Positions 13,380 to 26,724 of a DNA stretch of 45,000 bases are shown in pieces (position 1 is the first letter of the stretch; the number at the start of each line of letters is the position of its first letter). The position numbers and the translations under genes are program-made. Under the pieces are notes generated by a model. That model saw only the letters and a list, made by a program, of their open reading frames with translations. It was not told the origin of the DNA and did no database searches. Source of the stretch: Tubiluchus corallicola (taxonomy: Eukaryota > Priapulida > Priapulimorpha > Priapulimorphida > Tubiluchidae); the NCBI GenBank assembly GCA_030141605.1, contig JAQGDQ010001298.1, forward strand, positions 1 to 45,000, written 5' to 3'.

Positions 13380-15050
<1,671 letters not shown>

Positions 15051-15330
15051 CTTTCTGTTTCAGCAAATTTGCAAAACTTGTTTAAAATAATCTGCGACGT
15101 TTGTATACAATACGGAAAAGATCAATATTTGCTTTCTTCCATGAACAATCAAAACTGTTTATATTAGCAGTACATATGGCATGTTTTAAGGATATATAAC
15201 TTTATAAATTTCAGCTCAAGTTCACCATATCTATTCAAAATTTCATATGGATTCCATATCTAACCACGTTTGAATAATACATTCTATAATTATTGTTTAT
15301 ATTATGACGCATCATTAGATCAGCGCACAA

Positions 15331-16850
15331 GAACAACTCAGATATGTACAGTGGAGTCTCCCTCTACAGACTTTGCATAACAATGTCGATAAAATGACAC
15401 AAGTAAAATGTAAAAGGTAAAATGCAAAAATGCCGTTTTTCCTGTGCCATTTTACCGTGCATCGACTATATCATCTTGTATGAGGCTTTACTATCTGGTA
15501 TATTACAAAGGTTATAAAAGGGCAGATTATATACTTACGCTTAAAACATGTTTAGACGTATCATATATATTAAAGGTCCTACGACACTATTTCTTTTACG
15601 TTATTTTCTTTTATTGCGTGGGCGGAATTACATTTTTCTTAACTTTTACAACAGTTCTGATGCACTCGAAGGAACAGCACATTTATGTGTAAGCTGTATG
15701 AAAAACAGGTGTGCCAAGTACTACCGCTGCTAGACACTATTTAGGGTTAGATGCACCCTAATAAGGGTAATAATTAACATTTCTAGCTAAATTTCATGAA
15801 AACTATATTCTTTAGTCTAAGTTAGCAGTAAGAAATTTCTGCAACTCTAATTTCATGTAAACTCCCGATTCTAATGGTAACCCGCCGACAGTCACATTTT
15901 GAAATAGTTCTCCAGATTCTTACATGTTACTTTAACGAAAAAAATGCGACCGTAGTTCTGATAAAATTTCCTTTACCTTTGTCAGTAATGGAATCACCCA
16001 TCTATCCTGCTAGATATGGCGAAAAATAAAGTGTGGGCAGCTACACGTAGAATAATGGTGCACGACTGCACAAAACTACATGCACGTCAAGTAGCAGCCA
16101 AACTGTAAACAATAAAAACACTTTTTACTTTAAGATTTAAAGCTTTTTTCTCTGAAACCTCATTTGCACATTCGAAAAAGCGCCACAAAGGTTTTCCCAA
16201 GTGTCTGAAAATGAAGCGCTCTTTCTTAATGTTGTCTGAAAGGCACTTCTTCTTAGGTTTCTGTTTTTTTTTACTTTTGACAGTATTCCCTGTCTGTACA
16301 AGCTCAAAACATCGGTAAAGTCCAGGGAGCAAAATCTGTCTTTACTGCTTCTCTGTCTAGTTCTTTGTTCGTCGATCATACCTAATAATTCACTGTTATT
16401 TTGACAATTTTACAGTAATATTAGTAATATAGTAATATTATATTGCATTATAGTAATATTGCAAATTTATTTGATGGAGAATTAATGTCAATTGGAAATT
16501 TCATTTACGACTGTATGCATAGATTTTTGAATTAAACTGTATAGCTTTGTTAGCGGACACATAACCGCATCACTGTGATTATCATATAGGTAAAATATTT
16601 GTTTATCGCATGTGTACAAATGCTTAGTAAATAGTTTTTTTTCGCTTGATGGAATTTACAACTAAATTTGTATATCTTGTGCAGCTATGTTGAGTCAAAT
16701 TGTTAGCATGATCTGGAAATCATTACCCGAGCTTTGGCAGCTGATAAAACCATCGGGTATGCGTCGAGTTTGTATTTTTCGTGTTGGAAATTTGATTTTC
16801 AGAAATAAAATATCTATCTATCTATCTATATCTACTATATAGTGTACAGT
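15331..16850. other. No confident gene
   Basis: Contains overlapping short minus-strand frames at 16087-16379 (basic peptides, no recognised domain) and a (TATC)n microsatellite at about 16808-16835. That microsatellite follows an AATAAA, a layout seen at the 3' ends of non-LTR retroelements, but no retroelement coding sequence is visible upstream. Confidence 0.4.
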
Positions 16851-16860
16851 GTATCAATGT

Positions 16861-16943
16861 GTCTTAACTACAACCGTCATGTGAAGTATGGTTAAAGCAA
16901 AGACATCTGCAGTATCAGTTCTGTAATGTCAGTTGTTGTAATG
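16861..16943. repeat. Short dispersed repeat shared with 27728-27812
   Basis: About 80 bp beginning CTTAACTACAAC and including AAAGCAAAG, GTATCAGTTC and TCAGTTGTT recurs at 27728-27812 with roughly three quarters identity by eye. Nature unknown. Confidence 0.5.
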
Positions 16944-17344
16944 TAATGTTTGAAAACGTAAAAACGATCGATCTTTGTCAGAGCATTGTCTGAACGGCAC
17001 ATCCGGCAAAGGATAACGTAGCATTGAGACATTTATAAAGCAGAAATGATCAGAGAACAAAATTAACAGCAACAAGAAGCAGCCCAGTGCGTAAAATAAT
17101 TGGTTGCGTTGTTTGGGTATTTGCTGTTTTGCGTTGCTAGCTGAATATTAGTGTTTCTGGGCTGGCAAGATTATTAAGACTCAAGTTAAGAAACAACACG
17201 TTTATTAAACATTAGGCACAGTAAATATCATAATATTTTGATATTATGCTAGATAGATAATAATGCCAGATAGTAATGCCAAGCCCCCTGATCGGATCTG
17301 CTCTGCTCTGGTCTCTGATCTGATCTGACGCAAGGTGCGGGCAT

Positions 17345-17465
17345 CACAAAGTTTTTAGTAAACTACCATGCGCGGTAAGCTTCTGCGCATCGGCCGCCCA
17401 CGCAAAGTTCGATTCTGAATTACTTGATCACGTGATACCACACCTTAACTGGGCTTCATGGCAAC
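17345..17465 (-). repeat. Diverged inverted copy of a block in the LRR units
   Basis: The reverse complement matches 6690-6825 and 11418-11553: GAAGCCCAGT, GTGTGG, and ATGCGCAGAAGCT followed by a TAGTTT block, in the same order. This block may therefore be a dispersed mobile repeat captured in the LRR units. Confidence 0.5.
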
Positions 17466-17704
17466 ATTTCATCAGAATTATTGGTTAGCATAATTTAACA
17501 CTTTTATCACAATTTAACAACTCTTGTTTACTCAGTGCGAAATACCAGTGATGTCAAGCTGAAACGTTTATACGTTGTACTTCATTACTAATATTTTTCA
17601 TCTGTAAAAAATAGTGCACCAAGTAAGTGTGGACAAAGCTATGATTTAGTGTGGACACTAAGATGCTTCAGTTTCTCCACTACGGGGGTACGGCTTGACT
17701 TGCC

Positions 17705-17790
17705 CACACGTAAATACAGCGAGAGTCGCACATGCGCAGTGCCGTTGCTAACGGTACGTCACTTCCGCTTTCTCACCCGATTTTTCGTAC
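17705..17790. promoter_or_regulatory. Possible TATA-less promoter-like cluster
   Basis: GC-richer stretch with an NRF-1-like CATGCGCAGTGCC, a TACGTCAC half-CRE and an ETS-like CACTTCCGC within about 45 bp. Such clusters are common in animal housekeeping promoters. No clear gene starts next to it, so this rests on motif matches alone. Confidence 0.25.
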
Positions 17791-17936
17791 GTCTGTGTGG
17801 CGTTTTTACCTTCATTTCATTTTGATCTGCCACAAATATGGCCGGATTATAATCTTCTGGGTCTCTCTATATTGAAACTACCCTCTAATTCGCCTGGACT
17901 CATCGTAATATACTTCACTGAGAATACTGACTTAGT

Positions 17937-18100
17937 TTAAAATAAACTTATTGGAATTTTTGTCACATCACACTCAAAATCTCCAAGTTTAGCATCTTTA
18001 ACCTTTGTTGGCCAAGCACAGTTAACCCTGGCACGATTGTTGTTGGACCATGGTGGCGAAACGATCCAGATTAAACTGCAGTCGCATCTTATTTGGTCTC
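17937..18100 (-). pseudogene. Orphan LRRCT exon, copy C of the LRR array
   Basis: After the acceptor-like taatttttag, the minus strand encodes DQIRCDCSLIWIVSPPWSNN and continues through the LRRCT cysteines to FECDV, then TKIPISLF and TAA at 17937. It aligns with exon 2 of genes A and B, is phase 1 like them, and its upstream intron also resembles theirs (18110-18180). No Thr tract follows, and no matching LRR/signal-peptide exon is visible upstream before the CA array. It is either a relic or the last exon of a gene whose first exon lies elsewhere. Confidence 0.6.
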
Positions 18101-18511
18101 CTAAAAATTAAAAATACATTCTGAAGTCGAAACTACTTTCAGTTGGTCAGCCACCAATAAACGTCATTAAACTGCAGAAAACTAAAAAAACAAGTATATT
18201 CGGGCTACAGTACAAGTGTCGGATTATTTTTTCCATTTTGAAATATACATAGATAGTTAGTCACAATTTCTGAAAAAGTTTGTCCCGTATATAGCAGAAA
18301 AGAATAAAGAAGTAATGAAATTGCTGAATGCTATTTAACTCTATATGAACAAGGGCTATTGAAACTTTTCCTTACGATAAACATCTCCTGACATGCAACA
18401 TTTGCCTTTTCTTTTACGCGAGGAATTTACGTTGATTGAACCTTCTGTTCAGATGATTATTTTTTGTATAATTCGGTTACTGACTTCCGCTGTTATTATT
18501 TTCATCATAAC

Positions 18512-18594
18512 TGTGTGTGTGTGTGTGTAGAGATGTAACAGAAAAGCCTAAATCACACACACATGCCCAGGCTCACCCACACACAAACACCCGT

Positions 18595-18685
<91 letters not shown>

Positions 18686-18898
18686 CCCAGGCCCACCCAC
18701 ACACAAACACACACCCACACACAAACACCCATTCACACACACACACACACACAAACAAACACCCATGCACACACACACAAACACCCATGCACACACACAT
18801 GCACACACACACACACACAAACACACATATGCACACACACACAAACACCCATGCACACACACAAACACACATATGCACACACACACAAACACCCATGC

Positions 18899-18933
<35 letters not shown>

Positions 18934-18951
18934 CACACATAACACCCATGC

Positions 18952-18992
<41 letters not shown>

Positions 18993-19003
18993 CACTTGCC
19001 CAG
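18512..19003. repeat. (GT)n / (CA)n array with CACAAACACCCATGC-type minisatellite
   Basis: A short GT run (18512-18528) is followed by about 440 bp of CA repeats. These contain iterated blocks with ACAAACACCCATGCACAC and two TGCCCAGGC interruptions. The opposite orientation of the GT and CA runs could allow a hairpin. Long His/Thr or Cys/Val frames here are artefacts. Confidence 0.9.
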
Positions 19004-19009
19004 GCAATA

Positions 19010-19850
19010 TATATACATACATAAATACATTATAAATAAATAAATTGATATATACATAAATTTCGACCACACTTCAATTTATTTGGTCCTTGAAGATCTT
19101 GATGTGGTTTACAAAAACTGACCAGAAAAAAACACATTGCCTGGAAATCTCTGAAAAAATTGCTGGATGTGGATTCCTGTAGTGTGCTCGCTTACCACAT
19201 AATCCTGACAGTTGTCATGTATTCCCATGGATGAGATCAATACTGCCGCTAGGCTTCAACTGTTGCTAACCTGAATTTCAAACACCAGGTGGCAGTAGTA
19301 TAAGGCAGGTAAATCGTGTGGGTGTAGACACTGACGTGGCGAAGTTTAATGTGTGAATAGAGGCGCTAATTTTTGTATCGTGTTGCCATGTATTTGTAAT
19401 GGATCTTGGATGATAAGCACTTTCATTATAGCAGTTAATTATTCTTTTGACATTGGATTAGCAGAAAATGTTTTTATTTGCTTCAGATAAAACGAAGTCG
19501 AGTCGCTCATAATATGTCAGTCAGTCAGTCAGTCAGTCAGTCAAATATGTCATGATGTGATAGCGATTTTGTGATGAGACGATGATTGCACATTTTGGAC
19601 AATAAAAAATCATAAATTGCATCTAAAAGATTGTTCGACTTGTATTTAGTGCATGTCGCGCACATTCAGGTTAGTAATTACTACAGCATCTGCAAGTGCA
19701 GATTTATTGAGATTTCACCATTAAATTTTATAGCGTCATGTATCAACACAATAATACGAATCCTTGTACAAGATATATGATAATTGATTTTATTCAGCTG
19801 CTCGATATAATTATTGTAGTTATTACAATAGGACGAAGTCCTCTTTTCTA
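19010..19850. other. No gene seen; short (TCAG)n run
   Basis: Holds a (TCAG)n run at about 19515-19543 and a CTCF-like motif CACCAGGTGGCAGTA at 19283-19297. Otherwise nothing is recognised. Confidence 0.4.
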
Positions 19851-19854
19851 AGTT

Positions 19855-20292
19855 AGGGGTGAGCATCGAACGTTCGAGTTCGAACATTCGAATCGAATTC
19901 GAGCGCTCGAATTCGATTCGAACGAGTTTTTTTAGTTCGAACTCGATTCGAATCCAAAACTATAGATTCGAATATTTCATCACTTCAATCACATATGTTC
20001 TTTATCACTAAAACGATTGAAACATCATGCAATTAGCATAATTTAGCTGTGATTTCTACACACAATTTTAAACAAATTACTAGTCGTTTTATTGCAGAGC
20101 AAAATCTAGTGATATGCATGATCTTTGTGTGACTAATTTTTACTGGTGGTTCGAAAACTTGTTCGAAAATCATTCAATCTCAATTCGAATTCGGTTCGAA
20201 TTCGAAACACTGAAGTTCGGTTCGATTCGAATTCGAAAGTCTCAAATTCGATTTGATTCGAATTAGCTTTCTGGTAGAGAGTGCTCACCCCA
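19855..20292. mobile_element. TTCGAA-rich hAT-like MITE, copy 1
   Basis: Ends are AGGGGTGAGCA on the left and TGCTCACCCCA on the right, resembling hAT termini. Both subterminal regions are packed with overlapping TTCGAA, GAATTC and ATTCGAT motifs, giving strong self-complementarity; the centre is ordinary AT-rich sequence. A second copy enters the right end of the window at 44827. No clear 8-bp duplication was found. No transposase frame. Confidence 0.7.
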
Positions 20293-20299
20293 CATCTTG

Positions 20300-21128
20300 T
20301 GGCCATCTCACAAATACCAAACAATGACTTTATTTGGTTATCTAATCTACACTCTGTCTTTCACTATAACTCAGTGTTTAGGATATGGACTCCGGTTGCG
20401 GTCTGGTGAACCTCCGTGTCATTTAGTTTGATAAAAAAACTCAGAATTTTCGAGTCACTGTTGTGATATGATGCGCTGTGAAAGCTACATGTGTAAGCCT
20501 TTCAAATACCAACAATATTAGCAGTACTATTAGCAATAAGCCTTACATATGCCAACAATAGTAACAGGATTAAAGCCTTGCATAATACCTTTTAATATTG
20601 ATGGCATAATAGATTTATCTATTGTTTCAGGCTGTACAATTCGGTGTAATATTAAAAAATGTCCTGCAATGCTTGTTATTTTGTACGCTTTTACAATGAA
20701 TCATGTATCAAGTATCCTTACAATTAAGTAGGAATATCATTTTTCCCACTTCATACTTCAATTTAAAAACGCTTAGCTAATAATTGGTGGGCATCTCGCG
20801 GAATTAGGACGTTACCTAGCTTATATGTGGCCTTTTAATGGGTGTACTGTACAAGACTCAGATGAGACAAAATACCATTTTTTTTAGTGTCGGAACAAAG
20901 ATTCTGACACTGTGGTCAAGCAGCAAACTGCTATGGCTTAGCCTGCAGCAGCTGCAAGTTTTGTGCTGCTGCGTTGCATGTGCCTGGAGAAATCGATGAG
21001 TGATCGGGGGAAATTTCAGGGGACGTCGGGTTCGGGCGAAGCGGTGGAATTTAGAGACGATAGTAGTAGAAATTGTAAAATTTATGGGCTGACAACAGTT
21101 AGGTTTTCTGAATTTTTAATAGCTAAAG
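20300..21128. other. Upstream flank of PCCA
   Basis: No separate gene is supported. A small hairpin GTGTCGGAA/TTCTGACAC lies at 20887-20910. The last 200 bp is GC-richer and probably holds the promoter and 5' UTR. An in-frame TAG at 21120-21122 closes the PCCA frame upstream, and an overlapping out-of-frame ORF from 20963 is a shadow or uORF. Confidence 0.4.
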
Positions 21129-23348
21129 ATGGCGACATTGTTATGGGGCAGTTGCGGCGTTTCTTGTCGGCTTGTTCAGCTAAAAAGTTTATATTTTCGC
21201 AACTTAGTTGTACCAACTGCGTGCCTGTATTCCACTGTGACAAAAACGAGCAGAAAGAAGCCGGCAGTCGACGATTATCCATGGAGCTTTTACACACTTG
21301 ATCCAATCAACAAAGAGGAAGCTAAATTCAAGAAAATCTTGATTGCCAACAGGGGTGAAATCGCTTGCAGAGTTATAAAAACTTGCAGGGCGATGGGCAT
21401 CAAAACTGTTGCTATTTACAGCGAAGCCGACGGTTTGGCAGTTCACACTCGAATGGCTGATGAAGCTGTATGTGTTGGTCCACCACCCACTGCAAAGAGT
21501 TACCTAAATATGGAAATGATATTAAATGCTATCGATCAAACCGGTGCTGAAGCAGTTCATCCAGGTTATGGCTTTTTGTCAGAAAATACAGATTTTGTAG
21601 CAAAACTAGAACAGCGGGGTGTTGTGTTTATTGGTCCAAACAGTAAAGCCATTAAAGCTATGGGTGACAAGATTCAGAGCAAACGCATTGCATTAGATGC
21701 TAAAGTAAGCACAATTCCTGGATTTGATGGTGTTGTTAAGGACGAGGAAGACTGTGTAAAAATAGCGAATCAAATTGGCTATCCAGTGATGATAAAAGCG
21801 TCAGCCGGTGGTGGTGGCAAAGGCATGAGAATAGCATGGAATGACAAGGAGGCTAAAGAAGGTTTTCGCTTATCATCACAGGAAGCTAAATCCAGTTTTG
21901 GGGATGACCGATTGCTCGTGGAAAAATTTGTGGATAATCCTAGACACATCGAAGTACAGATTATTGGCGATAAGCATGGCAACTACTGCTGGCTCAACGA
22001 ACGAGAATGCTCAATTCAGAGACGTAATCAGAAAGTGATCGAGGAAGCGCCAAGTACGTTCGTTGATCCTGACATGCGTCGAGCAATGGGAACGGAAGCA
22101 GTGCAGTTAGCCGCAGCAGTTGGATACGATTCGGCCGGCACCGTTGAATTTCTGGTTGACTCGAAAACTAAGAGCTTCTATTTCTTAGAAATGAACACTC
22201 GACTTCAAGTGGAGCACCCCATTACAGAGGCGATCACAGGACTTGATCTTGTTCAGCAGATGGTTCGAGTCGCATATGGCCATCCGTTGAATATAACTCA
22301 GAGTGACGTAGGCATTAATGGTTGGGCAGTTGAAAGTCGTGTCTATGCAGAAGATCCGTATAAAGCATTCGGGCTGCCCTCTGTTGGTCGACTCATCAGC
22401 TACAAAGAACCGTTGCACATACCGAAAGTGCGATGCGATAGTGGCATTAAGGAAGGAAGCGAAATAAGTATCTACTATGATTCTATGATTTGTAAATTGG
22501 TTACATATGGAGCTACTAGGCAGGAAGCTCTGGACGGTATGGTAAAAGCCTTGGACGGTTACATCATTAAAGGAGTTACACACAACATACCGCTTCTTCG
22601 TGACATAATGACAGAGAAAACGTTCGTGGAAGGCGACATAACGACGAATTATCTTCCAGAAATCTACCCGGATGGTTTCAAGGGCAAACAACTAACCGGA
22701 CCGGAAGTGAAGAACTTGCTAGCCATGGCAGCCGTTATCGAAACCAAACAAATTATTCGCGCAAGAAATTTCTTCGGTCCCTTCAGGATCCCGCTCCAGC
22801 CGTTTTCTGAAACAAAATTTTTGCTTGATGTGCAAGCCGATGGTCACCGTGAGGATGTAGAGGTCACTTGGACAGAGGATGAGTACAAAGTTACATTCGT
22901 GAGCGACGGGACTGTTATTACAATATCTGACAACTTTGGTTTAGCTGACACGGCTATAGAACCGATTGTTAATGGTACCCCCATTACCTTCCAGCTGCTT
23001 TTCAAGGACATCGGCGGTAACATCCGGCTTCAATACCAGGGGACTCAATACATGGCTTATGTGCTAGAAGACCGCACTGCCGACTACCTGCAGTATATGA
23101 AGGAAAAGCCGAAAATAGATACCGCAAGGGTTATCACGGCGCCCATGCCTGGAATGATCAAAAGCGTTACAGGAAACATCGGAGACACGGTGGTTGAAGG
23201 ACAAGAAGTCTGCGTCATCGAAGCCATGAAAATGCAGAACAGTTTGGGCTTCGGCACGACCGGGAAAATTAAGACACTGACCGTGAAGCCAGGTGATACG
23301 GTGGAGGAAGATCAGATTCTTGCAGAACTTGAGCCTGTCGCCGCGTAA
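21129..23348 (+). CDS. PCCA: Propionyl-CoA carboxylase alpha subunit, mitochondrial (intronless)
   Basis: 739 residues in one uninterrupted exon. PCCA carries the biotin carboxylase and biotin carrier parts of the enzyme that converts propionyl-CoA to D-methylmalonyl-CoA in the mitochondrial matrix, using ATP and bicarbonate, in breakdown of Val, Ile, Met, Thr and odd-chain fatty acids. Residues 1-45 are a basic, acid-poor leader fitting mitochondrial targeting. The biotin carboxylase domain has [10 protein letters not shown] (73-82), [10 protein letters not shown] (144-153), the ATP-grasp loop GGGGKGM (227-233), CSIQRRNQK (294-302) and [11 protein letters not shown] (354-364). The C-terminal biotinyl domain has EAMKMQN with the biotin lysine at 701. 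Length matches the animal family. ATG at 21129 sits in a good context (AAGATGG), and an in-frame TAG at 21120 rules out extension without splicing. No frameshift or stop is seen. No intron, poly(A) tract or target duplication was found, so retrogene origin is possible but unproven. The partner PCCB is not in this window. Confidence 0.97.
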   Translation: MATLLWGSCGVSCRLVQLKSLYFRNLVVPTACLYSTVTKTSRKKPAVDDYPWSFYTLDPINKEEAKFKKILIANRGEIACRVIKTCRAMGIKTVAIYSEADGLAVHTRMADEAVCVGPPPTAKSYLNMEMILNAIDQTGAEAVHPGYGFLSENTDFVAKLEQRGVVFIGPNSKAIKAMGDKIQSKRIALDAKVSTIPGFDGVVKDEEDCVKIANQIGYPVMIKASAGGGGKGMRIAWNDKEAKEGFRLSSQEAKSSFGDDRLLVEKFVDNPRHIEVQIIGDKHGNYCWLNERECSIQRRNQKVIEEAPSTFVDPDMRRAMGTEAVQLAAAVGYDSAGTVEFLVDSKTKSFYFLEMNTRLQVEHPITEAITGLDLVQQMVRVAYGHPLNITQSDVGINGWAVESRVYAEDPYKAFGLPSVGRLISYKEPLHIPKVRCDSGIKEGSEISIYYDSMICKLVTYGATRQEALDGMVKALDGYIIKGVTHNIPLLRDIMTEKTFVEGDITTNYLPEIYPDGFKGKQLTGPEVKNLLAMAAVIETKQIIRARNFFGPFRIPLQPFSETKFLLDVQADGHREDVEVTWTEDEYKVTFVSDGTVITISDNFGLADTAIEPIVNGTPITFQLLFKDIGGNIRLQYQGTQYMAYVLEDRTADYLQYMKEKPKIDTARVITAPMPGMIKSVTGNIGDTVVEGQEVCVIEAMKMQNSLGFGTTGKIKTLTVKPGDTVEEDQILAELEPVAA

Positions 23349-24215
23349 CTCCTGGCGATGTTTTCCAGATGTGATACAGGAATTTCGTACTCGTATTTTT
23401 GATACAAAAAACTGTTAATAGCTTCTAACAAGTTTGCTAAAAAGCTGCTATTTATTTTAGTTTAGTTTTGTACGAGCCGATAAGTCACTTGCGCACGAGT
23501 ACAAGTACGTAGGAAGAAGCTTTGATAACCTTTCTGAGTTGATGAGCAACATAGGATAGTGAGCCATCGTTGTTGTTGTTGTTTACTAGACCGTAGTTTT
23601 TTACTAGATTTGTAAATAGTAAATTTCTTTTTTCTTCATAGTATCGCAGTTATTATTATTAATGTAGTTAATGCTCTGATATTGTAATACGTGAGGTTTT
23701 TGTTGGTGTCCACGCAAATTTTTGTGTCTTTAAATGTATAACTGTGTTGTGCCGTTAAAGTGTTTTGGCACGCAGAACTTTATTGTTAGTTTGAATCATA
23801 AAATGCCAGAATAGTGCCTGTAAGAATTGTCTTGTGCTGGAGTGTTAAGATATCTTATTACTTATAAGGCTTGATAACTTTAAATTTGTTTGTTGTTTAG
23901 CTTGTTTACTTGTATATTTATGTCCTGATTCACTAACATCTTGACTGTTTTGAGTTTAAATGTTGGGCCTCCTTAACATATTTGATTTGTTAGTTCTAAC
24001 TCGTTTTTTATTGATTGAATTGATTTCAATATGGGGTAGTTCTCATTTTGTACTAGCCTTCTATGATAGCAGTGAAGTGTTTTGTACAATGTAAGTCTTT
24101 ACATTGTAAAGTAATTTATCTTAAAAGCTATTACAATGTTGTATGGTTGTGCTTATTTGTACACATTATAAGTTTGCTTGTTTGCTGACCGCTTCTTTAA
24201 ATTTCATTGTCAAAA
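23349..24215. other. 3' flank of PCCA
   Basis: AT-rich, probably 3' UTR then intergenic sequence. No canonical AATAAA was found; variants AGTAAA (about 23617) and CATAAA (about 23797) occur. A short (GTT)n run lies at 23568-23582. Confidence 0.4.
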
Positions 24216-24670
24216 CTGTCAACCTCGGATATAAGGGACACCTCCAGACCGGAAAAAATCGTCCCTTATATCCGATGTCCCTTATAGCTGAAGTTGAGTC
24301 AGACCGAGGGCGTATCTAGACCTGTACTTTTACCCATATTTTTATGGATTATTGCTACACATTCAGTACAAACTGTATGTAGGAAGCTCCTTCAGTGATG
24401 CGAGATGTATGTGACTGCAGAAACCGAGCTGTTCGAAGGCCAAGCTTGCGAAAAATTGAGGTTAAAAATCTATCAATTTTGCTTTGATCATAGGGTCCCT
24501 TATATGCGAGGTAATTTACCTGGGTTTCTGCTATGCGGGACCTGAAGATATTGTCCCTTATACCCGAGTACTTTATATACGAAGATTTTTATAAGGAAAA
24601 ACGTTACGAAAAATCGGGACCGGTGTTGATGGTCCCTTATAAGCAAGTACCTTATACCTGAGGTTGACTG
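24216..24670. mobile_element. Tigger/pogo-like MITE, copy 1
   Basis: Ends are CTGTCAACCTCGG and CCTGAGGTTGACTG, matching the CAGTCAACCTC-type termini of Tigger/pogo Tc1-mariner elements. The interior repeats GTCCCTTATA blocks several times. A close copy lies at 28324-28713 in intron 2 of the Ly6-like gene. The TA duplication is not preserved here. No transposase frame. Confidence 0.75.
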
Positions 24671-25056
24671 AATTTGCTTGCGTATCTGCTGTCATACGTG
24701 AAGTTACAAAAATTATTTAGATTTTTCAATGTGCTGTCATATGGATATTATTAGACATCATCTTATATCATAAAAATTATAATGCATAATACTGCTAAAT
24801 TATTATGCATTTAATCATAATCATCAAAAATACACAAGCGTCTAAAGTGCAAGATTATTTTAGTAGCTAATAAGTCAAGTGATGCAGTTAGTAAAAAAGT
24901 TCCTAATTTTTTAGAATTAAACTGTAGTTACTGGTAAAGTACTTGCATTGGTTCATGTAACTTATACTGGCGTAGGCCTAATTGTTTTTGTTTTGTTTGT
25001 GGTCTTAACCTTCAGGTTACTGATTCTGCCTTTCTTAAATTCCTTACGTTGCAATG
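24671..25056. other. No gene seen
   Basis: AT-rich intergenic sequence without recognisable features. Confidence 0.5.
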
Positions 25057-25064
25057 CTTTATAA

Positions 25065-25299
25065 CAGGGGTGTGCAAATTATCTGACTAGCCGGGCCACA
25101 TTAAACTCTCCCGCAATTCCTGTGGACCACAGGCAGTTTGATCAAGGAGCCAAGTACAGAAAGACCTAATAACGATTTTTTGCATCCGACCTGCGTACAT
25201 CATTACTACTACACTCAAGAAACTATTTTAGAAGTTATTAAAATTTATATTACAAACCATATATTTTTACTTTCGCGGGTCGCAATTTGCACACCCCTG
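25065..25299. mobile_element. hAT MITE with CAGGGGTGTGCAAA ends, copy 1
   Basis: Terminal inverted repeats CAGGGGTGTGCAAATT and AATTTGCACACCCCTG, flanked by a perfect 8-bp duplication CTTTATAA at 25057-25064 and 25300-25307. At 235 bp it is the shortest of four family members in the window. The others are at 33469, 39023 and 43975 and read in the opposite orientation. Confidence 0.92.
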
Positions 25300-25307
25300 C
25301 TTTATAA

Positions 25308-25740
25308 TTTTACAGTAACTTACATTTTTGACTGCAGTAGTAGTAAAATAGTACATGAAGAAATCTTGTATTAGTATTAGTTTATATCTTAAATCTATAG
25401 ATAAAAATGTATTCTCTAAAGTTCTGTTAGCAGCTCCTGCTGCCACCTATTGCAAAGGTTTCAAATGTTTAGCAGAAGTGCATCTTTTATCTAGTCAGTG
25501 TTATTTGTGTGAATATTTGTTGTTTTTGTTGCTCAATGTTTTTCAAAAACTACAATGAAAATCGACATTTCTGATTGGTTGAAATGGTGCTCAAAGAAGA
25601 ATGATTGTGAAATACTGGTAATAAAATAATTTTGAGATTAACACTTTTCTTTTTTTCTCTTACCATTGTTGTTATGTAATGACATTGCTATATGTGGTGA
25701 GAAATCAGTTGTACATGTAATTTTTGCTTATAAAGGTGAT
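25308..25740. other. No gene seen
   Basis: AT-rich sequence; short open frames without recognisable domains. Confidence 0.4.
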
Positions 25741-25748
25741 CCTTTTCT

Positions 25749-26288
25749 TCTCTTTGTTGCATCTCTCTTTCACTCTCTCCCAACTCTCTCGTTCTCTCTT
25801 CTCTCCATCTCTCTTGTTTTCTTTGTCAGTCTCTTTCTCTTTCACTCTCTCTCTTTTTCTCTTTCACTCTCTTTCTCTTACTATCTCTTTTTCTCTTTCA
25901 CTCTCTCTCTCTCACTATCTCTTTTTCTCTTTCACTCTCTCTCTCTCTCCCTCTCTTTCACTCTCTCACCCTCTCTCTCTTTCTTTTCCACTCTCTCTCA
26001 CTCCCTCTCTCTTTCACTCTCTCTCGCTATCTCTTTCACTCTCTCTCACACACACTATCTCTTTTTCTCTCACTCTCTCCCTCTCTTTTACTCTCTCTCA
26101 CCCTCTCTCTTTCAGTCTGTCTCTCTCTCTCTTTCCCTTTCACTCTCTCTCTCTCTTTTCTAGTCTCTCTCTTTCCCTTTCACTCTTTCTCACTTTCTCT
26201 CTCTCACTCCCTCTCTCTTTCTTTTTCACTTTCTCTACCCTCTCTCTTTCCCTTTCACTCTCTCTCACTCACTCTATCTCTCTCTCGA
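25749..26288. repeat. CT-rich (TCTC/TTCACTCTCTC)n array
   Basis: About 540 bp of polypyrimidine on the plus strand built from TCTCTCTTTCACTC-type units. Long Ser/Leu/Phe frames through it are artefacts of base composition. Such tracts can form triplex DNA, but nothing here shows a role. Confidence 0.9.
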
Positions 26289-26724
26289 CATATTTTCTCA
26301 TCAGTTAACATCTATGAATTGACATTAAATTAAAATATACTTACGTAGAATTAAAAATGCCAAACAACCACATCAGCAGAACTTGTTTCAACATTTATGC
26401 ACTTCCACGTTGGACACCGTTTTGTAATCGCACTTTATCAGCCCTATATTGTTAATCAATGGCATAATCTCAACATAGAATTAACTAAAAACATGATGAA
26501 ATTTCGAAATTATGATTACGTTGTTAAAACAATGCGTGTACGAAGTTTTAAACAATGCGTAAAGTTGTTCTAAATACTAGAAGTTCTTTCAAAATCCCTG
26601 GTAATTCTGTTTTTTGCTAAAGCAGACTTAAGAACAGGGAAATGCATCTCTCAGTGTGTGCTACGTAGATGAATCATAAATTTTTGCGTTGTGTCACATT
26701 AAAAATTAAAAATCATTCGTTATT

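Noticed and set aside
16087-16379. Two overlapping basic minus-strand frames of about 80 codons
   Set aside because: No domain, no convincing splice signals, and two overlapping frames cannot both be real; length is within chance expectation.
18517-19072. His/Thr-rich and Cys/Val-rich frames in the CA array
   Set aside because: Pure dinucleotide-repeat translations.
20963-21301. 112-codon frame overlapping the PCCA start
   Set aside because: Out of frame with PCCA, no recognised domain, and it covers the probable 5' UTR.
25666-26308. Ser/Leu/Phe-rich frames of 165-194 codons
   Set aside because: Polypyrimidine tract; composition alone explains the open frames.
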